From Streptantibioticus cattleyicolor NRRL 8057 = DSM 46488 (GTDB taxonomy: Bacteria; Actinomycetota; Actinomycetes; Streptomycetales; Streptomycetaceae): DNA of 64,000 nucleotides. The first letter of the stretch is position 1. Each line of letters starts with the position of its first letter. A program made the translations under genes and the position numbers. This document shows, one piece after another, positions 47,581 to 55,618 of the stretch. The stretch lies in the NCBI RefSeq assembly GCF_000240165.1, contig NC_017586.1:5097228-5161227 (forward strand). Reading direction: 5' to 3'. Under the pieces are notes generated by a model. It did not search any database and was not told where the DNA came from. It was given only the letters and a program-made list of their open reading frames with translations.

Positions 47581-48297
47581 TCAGGTCGTGGTGGGCGGGC
47601 CGCCGATGAGGTCGTCGGCGGCGTCGTTGACCGGCTGCGGGGTGCCGGTGAGGTCCATCACGAACAGCGGTATGCCCAGCCGGTCGGCGCGGAGCCGGGC
47701 CGGGTGGGTGTAGCCGGCCAGCGAGAAGAAGGCGCCCGGCCGATCCTCGTTGAGGCAGTTGAGCCAGAGCGTCTCCACCGGACGCGGCGGGGTGGGCCGG
47801 GTGCTGGGGTCCACCTGGCCGAGCACCCGGTCGCCGCGCAGATCGACCCCGGTGGCCGCGCGGTCCTCCGCCTCGCGGATACCGGTGAACCCCAGCCACC
47901 GCAGATACTGGGCGGCGGCCGTCACCGCGTCCCGGGCGGTGCGGATGGTGACCGGGGTGAACGGCGGACGCACCGGGGCCGCGGCGGTGGCCTTCCGCCG
48001 CGCCCCGCCGCCCTTCGGCCCGGCCGGACGCGGGGCGCCGGTGTCCACCGGGACGCGCAGCACCGTGCCGCAGGAGCAGCCGAGTTCGGGCTGGGGCCAG
48101 TCGTCGGCGCGCCCGCACGCCGGGCAGCGCAGCCGGACCCACGAACCCCGCCAGGTGCGCTGCTCGATCCGGGTCGGCACCCCGCCGCGCAGCACCGGCA
48201 CCGTCAGCGGGGCGCCGCACGGGCACGGGAAGACCGGCGGGGTGAACGCGTGCTCACGGCGGCACGCCGGGCAGCGTACGGGCACGCTCTCGGCCAT
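47581..48297 (-). CDS. Zinc-ribbon protein with degenerate Mrr-like nuclease fold
   Basis: A 238-residue protein. The N-terminal half has four cysteine pairs in two ribbons (CPACRRE...CPCG and CPACGRA...CSCG; about residues 9-80). The C-terminal half follows the Mrr endonuclease plan: AAQYLRWLGFTGIREAEDRAATGVDLRGDRVLGQV, then VETLWLNCLNEDRPGAFFSLAGYTHPARLRADRLGIPLFVMDLTG. In active Mrr proteins the core is D...Q-x-K; here the Asp is present (GVDL) but the Lys position reads QVD, so cutting activity is doubtful. ATG 48295-48297 has GGGAG six bases upstream. No methylase or other defence gene is adjacent. Confidence 0.65.
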   Translation of the reverse strand: MAESVPVRCPACRREHAFTPPVFPCPCGAPLTVPVLRGGVPTRIEQRTWRGSWVRLRCPACGRADDWPQPELGCSCGTVLRVPVDTGAPRPAGPKGGGARRKATAAAPVRPPFTPVTIRTARDAVTAAAQYLRWLGFTGIREAEDRAATGVDLRGDRVLGQVDPSTRPTPPRPVETLWLNCLNEDRPGAFFSLAGYTHPARLRADRLGIPLFVMDLTGTPQPVNDAADDLIGGPPTTT

Positions 48298-48402
48298 GGC
48301 GACTCCCGACGGATCGAACCGCAACCGGTGGCTTACGTACTCCATGCTGCCACGGGCCACCGCGGTCACCCCGGGAAACGGACACGCGCGGGGAGGACGG
48401 AA

Positions 48403-48430
48403 GGGCCCGGAGGCGGCTGCCTCCGGGCCC
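48403..48430 (-). terminator. Hairpin terminator downstream of catalase
   Basis: A perfect 12-bp stem, GGGCCCGGAGGC and GCCTCCGGGCCC, closed by a GGCT loop, 75 bp after the katA stop. In the minus-strand direction it is followed by TTCCG, a weak U tract, as is common in GC-rich genomes. It lies between the same-strand catalase and zinc-ribbon genes and separates their transcripts. Confidence 0.85.
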
Positions 48431-48505
48431 TCGTCACGTCCGCGCCGTTGCTGTCTCCACCCCTCAGAAGAGAAAGTGCGACGCGGACGGGTCCGGGTGC
48501 CCGCC

Positions 48506-49963
48506 TCAGCTCTCACGCAGCTCGCGGACGGCGGCCTCCACGCGCTTGCCGTACTCCGGGTCGGCGGCGTGGAAGTGGGCGAGGTTGGCCTCGATCACGT
48601 CGTCCCGGGTCACCTGCGCCAGGCTCCCGGCGATGTTGGCGACGAGCCGGGACCTCTCCTCCGCGGACATCAGCCGGTACAACTCGCCGGCCTGGAAGAA
48701 GTCGTCGTCCTTGGTGTGCTGCGGGGTGGCGTGGGTGCCGGTGTGGCCGGAGACCTCCAGCGGCGCGAAGAGCGGGCGGCCGGTCTCCACCGGGCCGTCG
48801 TAGGAGTTGGGCTCGTAGTTCTTGGCGCCCCGGCCCTGCGGGTTGAGCGCCATGAGGCCGTCGCGGCCGTAGTTGTTGGCCTCGGTCGCCTTCGGCGCGT
48901 TGACCGGCAGCTGGGTGTGGTTGACGCCGAGCCGGTAGCGGTGGGCGTCGGCGTAGGCGAAGAGCCGGCCCTGGAGCATCTTGTCCGGGGAGGGGCCGAT
49001 GCCGGGCACGAAGTTGTTGGGCGAGAAGGCGGACTGCTCGACCTCGGCGAAGACGTTGTCCGGGTTGCGGTCGAGCACCAGCCGGCCCACCCGTCGCAGC
49101 GGGTAGTCCGCGTGCGGCCACACCTTGGTCAGGTCGAACGGGTTGAAGCGGTACTGCGCCGCCTCGGCGACCGGCATCAGCTGCACGTACAGCGTCCAGG
49201 AGGGCTTGACGCCGCGCTCGATCGCCTGGACCAGGTCGCGCTGGTGGCTGTCCGGGTCCTGGCCGGCCAGCTCGGCGGCCTGCTCGGTGGACAGGCACCG
49301 GATGCCCTGGTTGGTCTTGAAGTGGTACTTGACCCAGAACGCCTCGCCGGCCTCGTTGACCCACTGGTAGGTGTGGGAGCCGAAGCCGTCCATGTGGCGG
49401 TAGGAGGCCGGGATGCCGCGGTCGCCGAAGAGCCAGGTGATCTGGTGGGTGGCCTCCGGGGCGTGCGCCCAGAAGTCCCAGACGTTGTCCGGCTCGGTGA
49501 TGCCGGTGAACGGGTCGCGCTTCTGCGAGTGGATGAAGTCGGGGAACTTCAGCGGGTCCTTGATGAAGAAGACCGGGGTGTTGTTGCCGACGAGGTCGTA
49601 GTTGCCCTCCTCGGTGTAGAACTTCACCGCGAAGCCGCGCGGGTCGCGCACCGCGTCGGCGGCGCCGAGGTTGCCGGCCACCGTGGAGAAGCGCAGGAAG
49701 ACCTCGGTGCGCTTGCCGACGGTGTTCAGGAACGCGGCCTTGGTGAAGCCGGTGACGTCGTCGGTGACCTCGAAGTGGCCGTGGGCGCCGGAACCGCGCG
49801 CGTGGACCACCCGCTCCGGGATGCGCTCGCGGTTGAAGCGGGCCAGCTTCTCCAGCAGATGCTGGTCCTGGAGGAGCAGCGGGCCGCCGATGCCTGCGGT
49901 GGCGGAGTTCTGGTTGTCGGCGACCGGGGCGCCGGACTCGGTGGTCAGCGTGGGCTTGGGCAT
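48506..49963 (-). CDS. katA: Monofunctional heme catalase
   Basis: A 485-residue small-subunit catalase that splits hydrogen peroxide. The distal His is H54 ([12 protein letters not shown]), the distal Asn lies in [12 protein letters not shown], and the proximal Tyr ligand is in [14 protein letters not shown]. Length and the NYGRDG...NYEPNS end fit clade 3 catalases. ATG 49961-49963 has GGAAGG upstream. The gene lies in the purine catabolism region, where uricase makes peroxide; its promoter shares an element with the uraD operon. No Fur-type catalase regulator gene is next to it. Confidence 0.95.
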   Translation of the reverse strand: MPKPTLTTESGAPVADNQNSATAGIGGPLLLQDQHLLEKLARFNRERIPERVVHARGSGAHGHFEVTDDVTGFTKAAFLNTVGKRTEVFLRFSTVAGNLGAADAVRDPRGFAVKFYTEEGNYDLVGNNTPVFFIKDPLKFPDFIHSQKRDPFTGITEPDNVWDFWAHAPEATHQITWLFGDRGIPASYRHMDGFGSHTYQWVNEAGEAFWVKYHFKTNQGIRCLSTEQAAELAGQDPDSHQRDLVQAIERGVKPSWTLYVQLMPVAEAAQYRFNPFDLTKVWPHADYPLRRVGRLVLDRNPDNVFAEVEQSAFSPNNFVPGIGPSPDKMLQGRLFAYADAHRYRLGVNHTQLPVNAPKATEANNYGRDGLMALNPQGRGAKNYEPNSYDGPVETGRPLFAPLEVSGHTGTHATPQHTKDDDFFQAGELYRLMSAEERSRLVANIAGSLAQVTRDDVIEANLAHFHAADPEYGKRVEAAVRELRES

Positions 49964-50027
49964 GACGACCTTCCGTTACTTCTGCGAAGCGGGAGCGCGA
50001 AGCCTGCGCGGGTGGGGCGTGTGCCGG

Positions 50028-50079
50028 ACACTACGAACGGCTTCAACAAAGTGTCAATGGTTGCAAAGTGTCAATGGTT
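50028..50079 (-). promoter_or_regulatory. katA promoter with a 17-bp tandem duplication
   Basis: On the minus strand TTGACA (50057-50052) and TAGTGT (50033-50028), 18 bases apart, would start mRNA about 58 bases before the katA ATG. The plus-strand sequence CAAAGTGTCAATGGTT is repeated head to tail at 50047-50062 and 50064-50079 (period 17), so a second TTGACA lies one and a half turns upstream. The sequence TTCAACAAAGTGT (50042-50054) also occurs before uraD. Confidence 0.65.
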
Positions 50080-50149
50080 CCGCCCGGCGGCCCGCTTTGG
50101 GCGCGACAGGACAGGTCAGCGGGCCGCCGGACGGAGCAGGGGGAGGCGG

Positions 50150-51871
50150 TTACGCCTCGGGAAGGGGCTCGAACTCCTTGACCGCGTCGATCGCCGGACC
50201 GTGCGGGGTGTTGGCCTCGCGCTCGATCATGATCTCCACCAGCACCGGTCGCCGGGTGGTCTCGGCCTGCTTGCGGGCCCACTCGATGCTGGAGCGGATG
50301 TCCGCCGGGTCCAGCACCCGGGTGCCCGAGCAGCCGTACGCCTCCATGATCTTGACGTTGTCCGAGCCGTACTCGTCGTAGTGGATGTCCACCTGGTAGT
50401 TCATGTCGAACGGGATGGACGCCTGGCGGATCAGGCCCAGGTACTCGTTGTTGAGCATGATGATGACGTACGGCACGTTGTACTGCGCCGCGACCGCCAG
50501 CTCCTCGACCATGTACTGGAAGCCGTAGTCGCCGACGATGCCGACGACCTCGTTGTCCTTGCCCGCGTTGACCAGCGCCTTCTTCACGCCGATCGCCGCC
50601 GGGATCTCCCAGCCGAGCGGGCCGGCCTGGCCGCAGATCTGGTAGTGCCGCGGCCGGTACGCCTTCTGGTGCTGGCCGCCCCAGATCTGGTACAGGCCGA
50701 TGGCGGTGACGAAGTAGGTGTCCTCGCCGAAGACCTCGTTGATCTCCTTGTAGACCCGCGGCGCCTTGATGGGGACGTCGTCGAAGTCCTCCCGGCGGGT
50801 CAGCGTGGTCCGCAACTCCCGCACCCGGCGCACCCAGGCGCCGTCCTCGCGCTCCAGGCCGCGGGCCCTGGCCGCCTCGATCAGCGCCCGCAGGAAGAGC
50901 CGGGCGTCCGAGACGATGCCCAGGTCCGGCTCGAAGACCTTGCCGAGCTGGGTGGGTTCGATGTCGACGTGGATGAACTTGCGGTCGCCGCGGTAGGTGT
51001 CGAGCGCCCCGGTGTGGCGGTCGCCGAACCGGGCGCCGACCGCCAGCACGGTGTCCGACTCCAGGAACGAGGCGTTGCCGTACCGCTGCGAGGTCTGCAC
51101 GCCGGTCATCCCCGCGTACAGCTCGTGGTCCTCACGGATGGCGCCCTTGCCCATCAAGGTCACCTGCACCGGGACGCGCAGCAGCTCGGCGAGTTCGGTG
51201 ACCTCGTCCGCCGCCTCGGCGATGATCACCCCGCCGCCGGCCAGGATCAGCGGCTTTTCGGCGGCCAGCAGCAGGTCCAACGCGGCCTCGACGCGCGGGA
51301 GATGGGGCTTGACGCTCTCCACCGCCAGCGGCGCGTCGGTCTGCGGGTCGTACCAGATCTCCTTCTGCGCGACGTCGATCGGGATGTCCACCAGCACCGG
51401 GCCGGGGCGGCCGGAACGGGCGATGCGGAACGCCTCCCGGAAGATCCACGGCGCCTGGGCGGCCTCCTTGATCTGCACCGCCCACTTGGTGACCGGCCGG
51501 GCGATCTCCACGATGTCCACCGCCTGGAACGCCTCCTGGTGGAGCTTGGTGGAGGCCGCCTGGCCGGTGACGCAGATGATCGGCACCGAGTCGGCGATGG
51601 CGGTGTAGAGCCCGGTGATCATGTTGGTGCCGGCCGGCCCCGAGGTGCCGATGGCCACGCCCACCTTGCCGGTGGTACGGGCCCAGCCGTCCGCCATGTG
51701 GGTCGCGCCCTCTTCGTGACGCACCGTCAGGTGTTCCACGCCGCCCACCGTCTCCATCGCCTTGTACAGCGGCAGGATGGCGGCGCCGGGGCAGCCGTAG
51801 GCGATGTCGACGCCTTCGGACTTCAGGACGTGGACGACCGCCTCCATGGCGGGCATCTTGCGAGCGGTCAT
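50150..51871 (-). CDS. gcl: Glyoxylate carboligase (tartronate-semialdehyde synthase)
   Basis: A 573-residue ThDP enzyme joining two glyoxylates into tartronate semialdehyde with loss of CO2. Gcl-specific stretches are CPGAAILPLYKAME, GTSGPAGTNMITGLYTAIADS, YAGMTGVQTSQRYGNA, and CGQAGPLGWEIPAAIGV; ThDP binding is GDYGFQYMVEELAVAAQYNVPYVIIMLNN. Notably residue 53 (VRHEEGATHM) is Glu where Escherichia coli Gcl has the unusual Val51. ATG 51869-51871 has GAGGA upstream. It is the last gene of the hyi-glxR-gcl operon, channelling glyoxylate from allantoin to glycerate. Confidence 0.93.
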   Translation of the reverse strand: MTARKMPAMEAVVHVLKSEGVDIAYGCPGAAILPLYKAMETVGGVEHLTVRHEEGATHMADGWARTTGKVGVAIGTSGPAGTNMITGLYTAIADSVPIICVTGQAASTKLHQEAFQAVDIVEIARPVTKWAVQIKEAAQAPWIFREAFRIARSGRPGPVLVDIPIDVAQKEIWYDPQTDAPLAVESVKPHLPRVEAALDLLLAAEKPLILAGGGVIIAEAADEVTELAELLRVPVQVTLMGKGAIREDHELYAGMTGVQTSQRYGNASFLESDTVLAVGARFGDRHTGALDTYRGDRKFIHVDIEPTQLGKVFEPDLGIVSDARLFLRALIEAARARGLEREDGAWVRRVRELRTTLTRREDFDDVPIKAPRVYKEINEVFGEDTYFVTAIGLYQIWGGQHQKAYRPRHYQICGQAGPLGWEIPAAIGVKKALVNAGKDNEVVGIVGDYGFQYMVEELAVAAQYNVPYVIIMLNNEYLGLIRQASIPFDMNYQVDIHYDEYGSDNVKIMEAYGCSGTRVLDPADIRSSIEWARKQAETTRRPVLVEIMIEREANTPHGPAIDAVKEFEPLPEA

Positions 51872-51873
51872 TT

Positions 51874-52773
51874 TCAGTCCTCGACCTTCAGTCCGGAGAG
51901 GCGTTCGACACCGCGCAGCAGCGCGGAGTGGTCCAGGCCGCCGTCGCCCTGCGCGCGCAGGGCGGCGACCAGGTTGGCCACGACGGCGCCGACCGGCAGC
52001 GCGGCGCCGACGTTGCGGGCGGCGTCGGTGACGATGCCCATGTCCTTGTGGTGCAGGTCGATCCGGAAGCCGGGCCGGAAGTCGCGGTTGAGGAAGTTGT
52101 CCTTCTTGCGGGTGAGCACGGTGGAGCCGGCCAGCCCGCCGTTCAGGACCTCCAGCGCGGCGGCCAGGTCCACCCCGGACTTCTCCAGGAAGACCACGGC
52201 CTCGGCGCACGCCTGGATGTTGACGGCGACGATGAGCTGGTTGGCGGCCTTGACCGTCTGGCCGGAGCCGTGCGGACCGCACAGCACGATGGTCCGGCCG
52301 AGCGCCTGGAGGATCGGCAGGGCGGCGTCGAAGTCGGCGCGCTCACCGCCGACCATGATCGACAGCACCGCCTCGATGGCGCCGGCCTCACCGCCGGAGA
52401 CCGGGGCGTCCAGCACCCGGATCCCCTTCTCCCCGGCGGCCTTGGCCAGGTCCACCGAGGTCTGCGGGGTGATCGAGGACATGTCGATCAGCAGGGTGCC
52501 GGGGCGGGCGTTGGCCAGGATGCCCTCGGGGCCGTAGGCGACCGCCTCGACCTGCGGGGAGGCGGGCACCATGGTGATCACCACGTCGGCCTCCCGGACC
52601 GCCTCGGCGATCGAGGCGGCGGGGGTGCCGCCGGCCGCGGCGAGCCGGTCGAGCTTGGCCTGCTCCAAGGTGTAGCCGGTGACCTGGTAGCCGGCCTTGA
52701 TCAGGTTCTCCGCCATGGGGGAGCCCATGATGCCCAGGCCGATCCAGGCGATCTTCGGAAGAGCGTTGCTCAT
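51874..52773 (-). CDS. glxR: Tartronate semialdehyde reductase (2-hydroxy-3-oxopropionate reductase)
   Basis: A 299-residue beta-hydroxyacid dehydrogenase that reduces tartronate semialdehyde to D-glycerate. The N-terminal Rossmann motif is GLGIMGSPMAENLIKAG, the substrate-binding signature is DAPVSGGEAGAIEAVLSIM, and the catalytic Lys is in GSGQTVKAANQLIVAVNI. It lies two bases upstream of gcl and 63 bp downstream of hyi on the same strand, so it acts directly on the Gcl product. Family neighbours (3-hydroxyisobutyrate dehydrogenase) are excluded by context. Confidence 0.92.
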   Translation of the reverse strand: MSNALPKIAWIGLGIMGSPMAENLIKAGYQVTGYTLEQAKLDRLAAAGGTPAASIAEAVREADVVITMVPASPQVEAVAYGPEGILANARPGTLLIDMSSITPQTSVDLAKAAGEKGIRVLDAPVSGGEAGAIEAVLSIMVGGERADFDAALPILQALGRTIVLCGPHGSGQTVKAANQLIVAVNIQACAEAVVFLEKSGVDLAAALEVLNGGLAGSTVLTRKKDNFLNRDFRPGFRIDLHHKDMGIVTDAARNVGAALPVGAVVANLVAALRAQGDGGLDHSALLRGVERLSGLKVED

Positions 52774-52836
52774 GAGGTTCGGTGTCCTTCGTCGAACGTC
52801 GCGTACGTGGCGGGGGCGGGGCGGGGCGGCGCGGGG

Positions 52837-53676
52837 TCAGCGCCGGGCGGCGCGCAGCGGGGCCGGCAGCCACTCGAAGGCGTCGGCGCTGGGCCCGGAC
52901 GGCTTGTACTCCAGGCCCACCCAGCCGTCGTAACCGGCCTTCTGCAGGCGGGTGACGAGCGCTTCGAGGTCGAGGGCGCCGGTGCCCGGGGCGCCCCGGC
53001 CGGGGTTGTCGGCGATCTGGACGTGGGCCGTGCGGTCGGTGTAGCGGTCGATGACCTCGGTCAGGTCCTCGCCGTTCATCGACAGGTGGTACAGGTCCAT
53101 CAGGAACCTGGCGTTGTCCAGCCCGGTGGCGTCGTTGACCCGGTCCACGATCTCGATCGCCTTGTCGGCGCTGACGATCGGGCACCTGGGCGACTCGGGC
53201 GCGTTGAGCGCCTCGATCAGCAGGACGGCGCCGACGCGGTGGGCGGCGCGGGCGGCCAGCTGGAGGTTCTCCAGCGCCAGCTCGTCCTGGTCCTTCGGGT
53301 CGACGCCGTCCACCCGGTTGCCGTAGAGGGCGTTGAGCGCGGTGCACCCCAGCGACCGCGCGAAGTCGGCTGCCACGTCGATGTTGGCGCGGAAGCGGTC
53401 GGACTCGGCGCCGGGCACCGACAGCGCCCCGCGGTCGGGGCCGGGCAGCTGGCCGGCGTAGAAGTTGAGGCCCACCAGCTGGGTGCCCGCGGCGTTCAGC
53501 GCGTCGCGCAGGGCGTCCAGCCGGGCCTGGTCCGGGGTGGCCGTCTCGATCCAGGGCCACCACAGCTCCACCGCGGTGAACCCCGCCGCGGCTGCCGCCG
53601 CGGGGCGCTCCAGCAGGGGCACTTCGGTGAACAGGATCGACAGGTTCACGTCGAAACGCGCGTCAGAGAAACCCAC
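52837..53676 (-). CDS. hyi: Hydroxypyruvate isomerase
   Basis: A 279-residue TIM-barrel isomerase interconverting hydroxypyruvate and tartronate semialdehyde. Family segments: VNLSILFTEVPLLERPAAAAAAGFTAVELWWPW at the start, LLIEALNAPESPRCPI (first metal Glu), FLMDLYHLSMNGEDL, HVQIADNPGRGAPGTGALD, and WVGLEYKPSG with the second Glu. The GTG at 53674-53676 follows AAGGGGAG. It is the first gene of the hyi-glxR-gcl operon and carries a pair of AllR-type sites 96-131 bases upstream. Confidence 0.92.
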   Translation of the reverse strand: MGFSDARFDVNLSILFTEVPLLERPAAAAAAGFTAVELWWPWIETATPDQARLDALRDALNAAGTQLVGLNFYAGQLPGPDRGALSVPGAESDRFRANIDVAADFARSLGCTALNALYGNRVDGVDPKDQDELALENLQLAARAAHRVGAVLLIEALNAPESPRCPIVSADKAIEIVDRVNDATGLDNARFLMDLYHLSMNGEDLTEVIDRYTDRTAHVQIADNPGRGAPGTGALDLEALVTRLQKAGYDGWVGLEYKPSGPSADAFEWLPAPLRAARR

Positions 53677-53771
53677 CGGGCCGCTCCCCTTTCCAGGATG
53701 TGCCGTCGCCGTCCGCCACGGCGGTGCTTCCGCGGTGCGCCGGCGACCGCCTGGCGCTTGCGTCGAGATTA

Positions 53772-53807
53772 TTTCGTATCGCGGAACTTCGTTTCTGCGT
53801 ATTGGAA
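53772..53807 (-). promoter_or_regulatory. Paired AllR-type sites upstream of hyi
   Basis: TTTC-N7-GGAA at 53772-53786 (TTTCGTATCGCGGAA) and TTTC-N8-GGAA at 53792-53807 (TTTCTGCGTATTGGAA), starting 20 bp apart. The second matches the aceB site TTTCTGCATGGTGGAA at 12 of 16 bases. The same paired layout appears before aceB and allR, so the likely binder is the IclR-family protein encoded at 62842-63690. Confidence 0.65.
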
Positions 53808-53880
53808 GATTGGACGAGGTGATGAGCCGCTGTCAAGTGGGGGATGCCGGGAGGGGTCCGCGAGCGGCTAGGTTGACCTC

Positions 53881-54192
53881 GTGCGATTGAGGGTTGAGTT
53901 CACGACGGAGCCGTTCGATCTGGACGAGGCGCCGCGGCACGCGGTGGTGGCCCGGGAGGTGGTGCAGACGGCGGACCTCGACGCGGTGGACGTGGGCCCG
54001 TTCGGCAACACCGCCGAGGGCTCCGCGCCGGCCGTGCTGGACGCCGTCCGCGACCTGCTGGCGCGCTCCCTCCAGGCCGGGGCGACCCGGATCTCGCTCC
54101 AGGTCAACGTGGTCGGCGAGGGCGGTGCGGGCGACGGCGACGAGCCGGCCCGCGGCGGCCCCGGCGCGCCGGGTGAGGAGGGCCGGTCGTGA
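53881..54192 (+). CDS. Small protein resembling MTH1187/YqgV thiamine-binding family
   Basis: A 103-residue protein. The middle (VQTADLDAVDVGPFGNTAEG, then VLDAVRDLLARSLQAGATRISLQVNVV) follows the MTH1187/YqgV pattern of a short beta-alpha-beta fold that binds thiamine or similar small ligands; the match is from memory and partial. The last 25 residues are Gly/Glu-rich. The GTG start has no ribosome site but a TAGGTT -10 box seven bases before it, so the mRNA is probably leaderless. Its stop overlaps the start of the next gene (GTGA), a helix-turn-helix protein. Confidence 0.55.
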   Translation: MRLRVEFTTEPFDLDEAPRHAVVAREVVQTADLDAVDVGPFGNTAEGSAPAVLDAVRDLLARSLQAGATRISLQVNVVGEGGAGDGDEPARGGPGAPGEEGRS

Positions 54193-54569
54193 CCGAGGCC
54201 GCCGGCCACCCCTTCGTCGACGCCATCAAACCGCTGGTGGACGCCATGGGCGGGGAACTGGTCCCGCCCGGCCGGGCCCGCGGTGACGACGTGGTGCTCA
54301 GCTGGGAGGGGGCCGAGGTGGTGGCGGTGCGCCTGCCGCACCTGGCCGACTCCCTCGACCACATCCTGGCCGACCTGGAGCGCCGCCAGGGCAGACCCCT
54401 GGCCGAACTGGACCGCAAGGACAAGCAGACCGTGGTGCGCATCCTGGAGGAACGCGGCGCCTTCTCGGTGCGCCACGGCGTGGAGACCGTGGCCTCCGCG
54501 CTCGGCGTCAGCCGGTTCACCGTGTACAACTACCTGAACCGGGAGAACGCCGCCAAGGGCGAGCGCTGA
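54189..54569 (+). CDS. HTH_22 (DauR/YheO-type) DNA-binding protein
   Basis: A 126-residue protein whose C-terminal 45 residues form the helix-turn-helix of the DauR/YheO group: DRKDKQTVVRILEERGAFSVRHG, then VETVASALGVSRFTVYNYLN. The N-terminal half (FVDAIKPLVDAMGGELVPPGR; VLSWEGAEVVAVRLPHLADSLDHI) is shorter than the PAS-like sensor of YheO and may take its signal from the protein encoded just upstream, with which it overlaps by GTGA. It sits 152 bp before uraD, so it is a candidate regulator of urate degradation. Confidence 0.75.
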   Translation: MTEAAGHPFVDAIKPLVDAMGGELVPPGRARGDDVVLSWEGAEVVAVRLPHLADSLDHILADLERRQGRPLAELDRKDKQTVVRILEERGAFSVRHGVETVASALGVSRFTVYNYLNRENAAKGER

Positions 54570-54641
54570 CCGCTTCCGATCGGCTGTGTCGAGGCCGCCA
54601 CCGGGTCGTGTCCCGGTGGCGGCCTCCGTGTTTCAGAAAGT

Positions 54642-54682
54642 TCAACAAAGTGTTGACGCGTCGTGTCACGGGCATCTAGCTT
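54642..54682 (+). promoter_or_regulatory. uraD operon promoter with overlapping dyad
   Basis: TTGACG (54653-54658) and TAGCTT (54677-54682), 18 bases apart. The perfect inverted repeat TCAACA-AAG-TGTTGA (54642-54656) overlaps the -35 box. The 13 bases TTCAACAAAGTGT (54641-54653) recur exactly at the katA promoter, again overlapping the -35 box. Confidence 0.65.
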
Positions 54683-54721
54683 TCCGGCAAGCCCGTACAG
54701 CGCAGGCCCCGGAGGCCGCAG

Positions 54722-55234
54722 ATGTCCACTCGTATCCCAGCGGGGCTCGCCCGCTTCAACTCCGCCGACGGTGACGAAGCCGGGCGCGTCCTGCGCGAGG
54801 TGTGCACCTCGGCCGCGTGGGCCGCGGCCCTGATCGCGGGCCGTCCGTACGCCTCCACCGAGGCGCTGCTCGACGCCAGCGACACCGCGATGCGCGAGCT
54901 GACCGCGGACGACCTGCGCGAGGCCATGGCCGGCCATCCGCCGATCGGCCGCCCCAAGCCCGGCGACCCGGTCTCCGCCCGCGAACAGCGCGGCATGGCC
55001 GGCGCCTCCGAGCAACTCAAGGCCGAACTGCTCGAACTCAACCTGGCCTACCAGGAGAAGTTCGGACACGTCTTCCTCATCTGCGCCACCGGCGCCACCG
55101 GCGAGCAGATGCGCGACGCGGCCAGGGCCCGCCTCGCCAACCCGGCGGAACGGGAACGGGAGATCGTCCGCACCGAACTGGGGAAGATCAACCGGATACG
55201 GCTGACCCGCCTCGCGGAAGGAGACCCGTCATGA
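54722..55234 (+). CDS. uraD: OHCU decarboxylase (urate pathway)
   Basis: A 170-residue all-alpha enzyme that decarboxylates OHCU to S-allantoin, the last step from urate. The catalytic His is H72 in AMAGHPPIGRP, followed by the conserved SAREQRGM and FGHVFLICATGATGEQMRDAARARL. ATG 54722 follows GGAGG. It opens the uraD-uraH-uricase operon; its stop overlaps the uraH start (ATGA). Confidence 0.95.
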   Translation: MSTRIPAGLARFNSADGDEAGRVLREVCTSAAWAAALIAGRPYASTEALLDASDTAMRELTADDLREAMAGHPPIGRPKPGDPVSAREQRGMAGASEQLKAELLELNLAYQEKFGHVFLICATGATGEQMRDAARARLANPAEREREIVRTELGKINRIRLTRLAEGDPS

Positions 55235-55611
55235 CCGGCACCTCGGTGTCCACGCACATCCTGGACACCAGCATCGGCCGCCCCGCCGAGGGCGTCGCCG
55301 TGGAACTCGCGGTACGCGCCGGCGACGCCGGCTGGACCGGCCACGGCGCGTCGAAGACCGACTCCGACGGGCGCTGCAAGGATCTGCCGGCGCTGCCGGA
55401 CGGCACCACCCACGTACGGCTCCACTTCGCGGTCGAGCCGTACTTCGCAACCACCAGGCAAGCCGAGGAACAGCAGGACGCCCCCCGCGCAAGGGACAGC
55501 GACGCTTTCTTCCCGGAGGTGGCGATCGTCTTCGCCGTCAAACCGGGTGAGCACTACCACGTGCCGCTGCTGCTCAACCCGTTCGGCTACTCCGTTTACC
55601 GAGGGAGCTAG
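55231..55611 (+). CDS. uraH: 5-hydroxyisourate hydrolase (transthyretin-related)
   Basis: A 126-residue transthyretin-like protein that opens 5-hydroxyisourate to OHCU. It starts with the conserved STHILDTSIGRPAEGVAVEL and ends in the hallmark YRGS tetrapeptide; HYHVPLLLNPFGYSVYRGS is intact. A 15-residue segment near 75-90 (RQAEEQQDAPRARD) is longer and more polar than in minimal family members. It overlaps uraD by ATGA and is followed after seven bases by the uricase start. Confidence 0.95.
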   Translation: MTGTSVSTHILDTSIGRPAEGVAVELAVRAGDAGWTGHGASKTDSDGRCKDLPALPDGTTHVRLHFAVEPYFATTRQAEEQQDAPRARDSDAFFPEVAIVFAVKPGEHYHVPLLLNPFGYSVYRGS

Positions 55612-55618
55612 CACCGAC

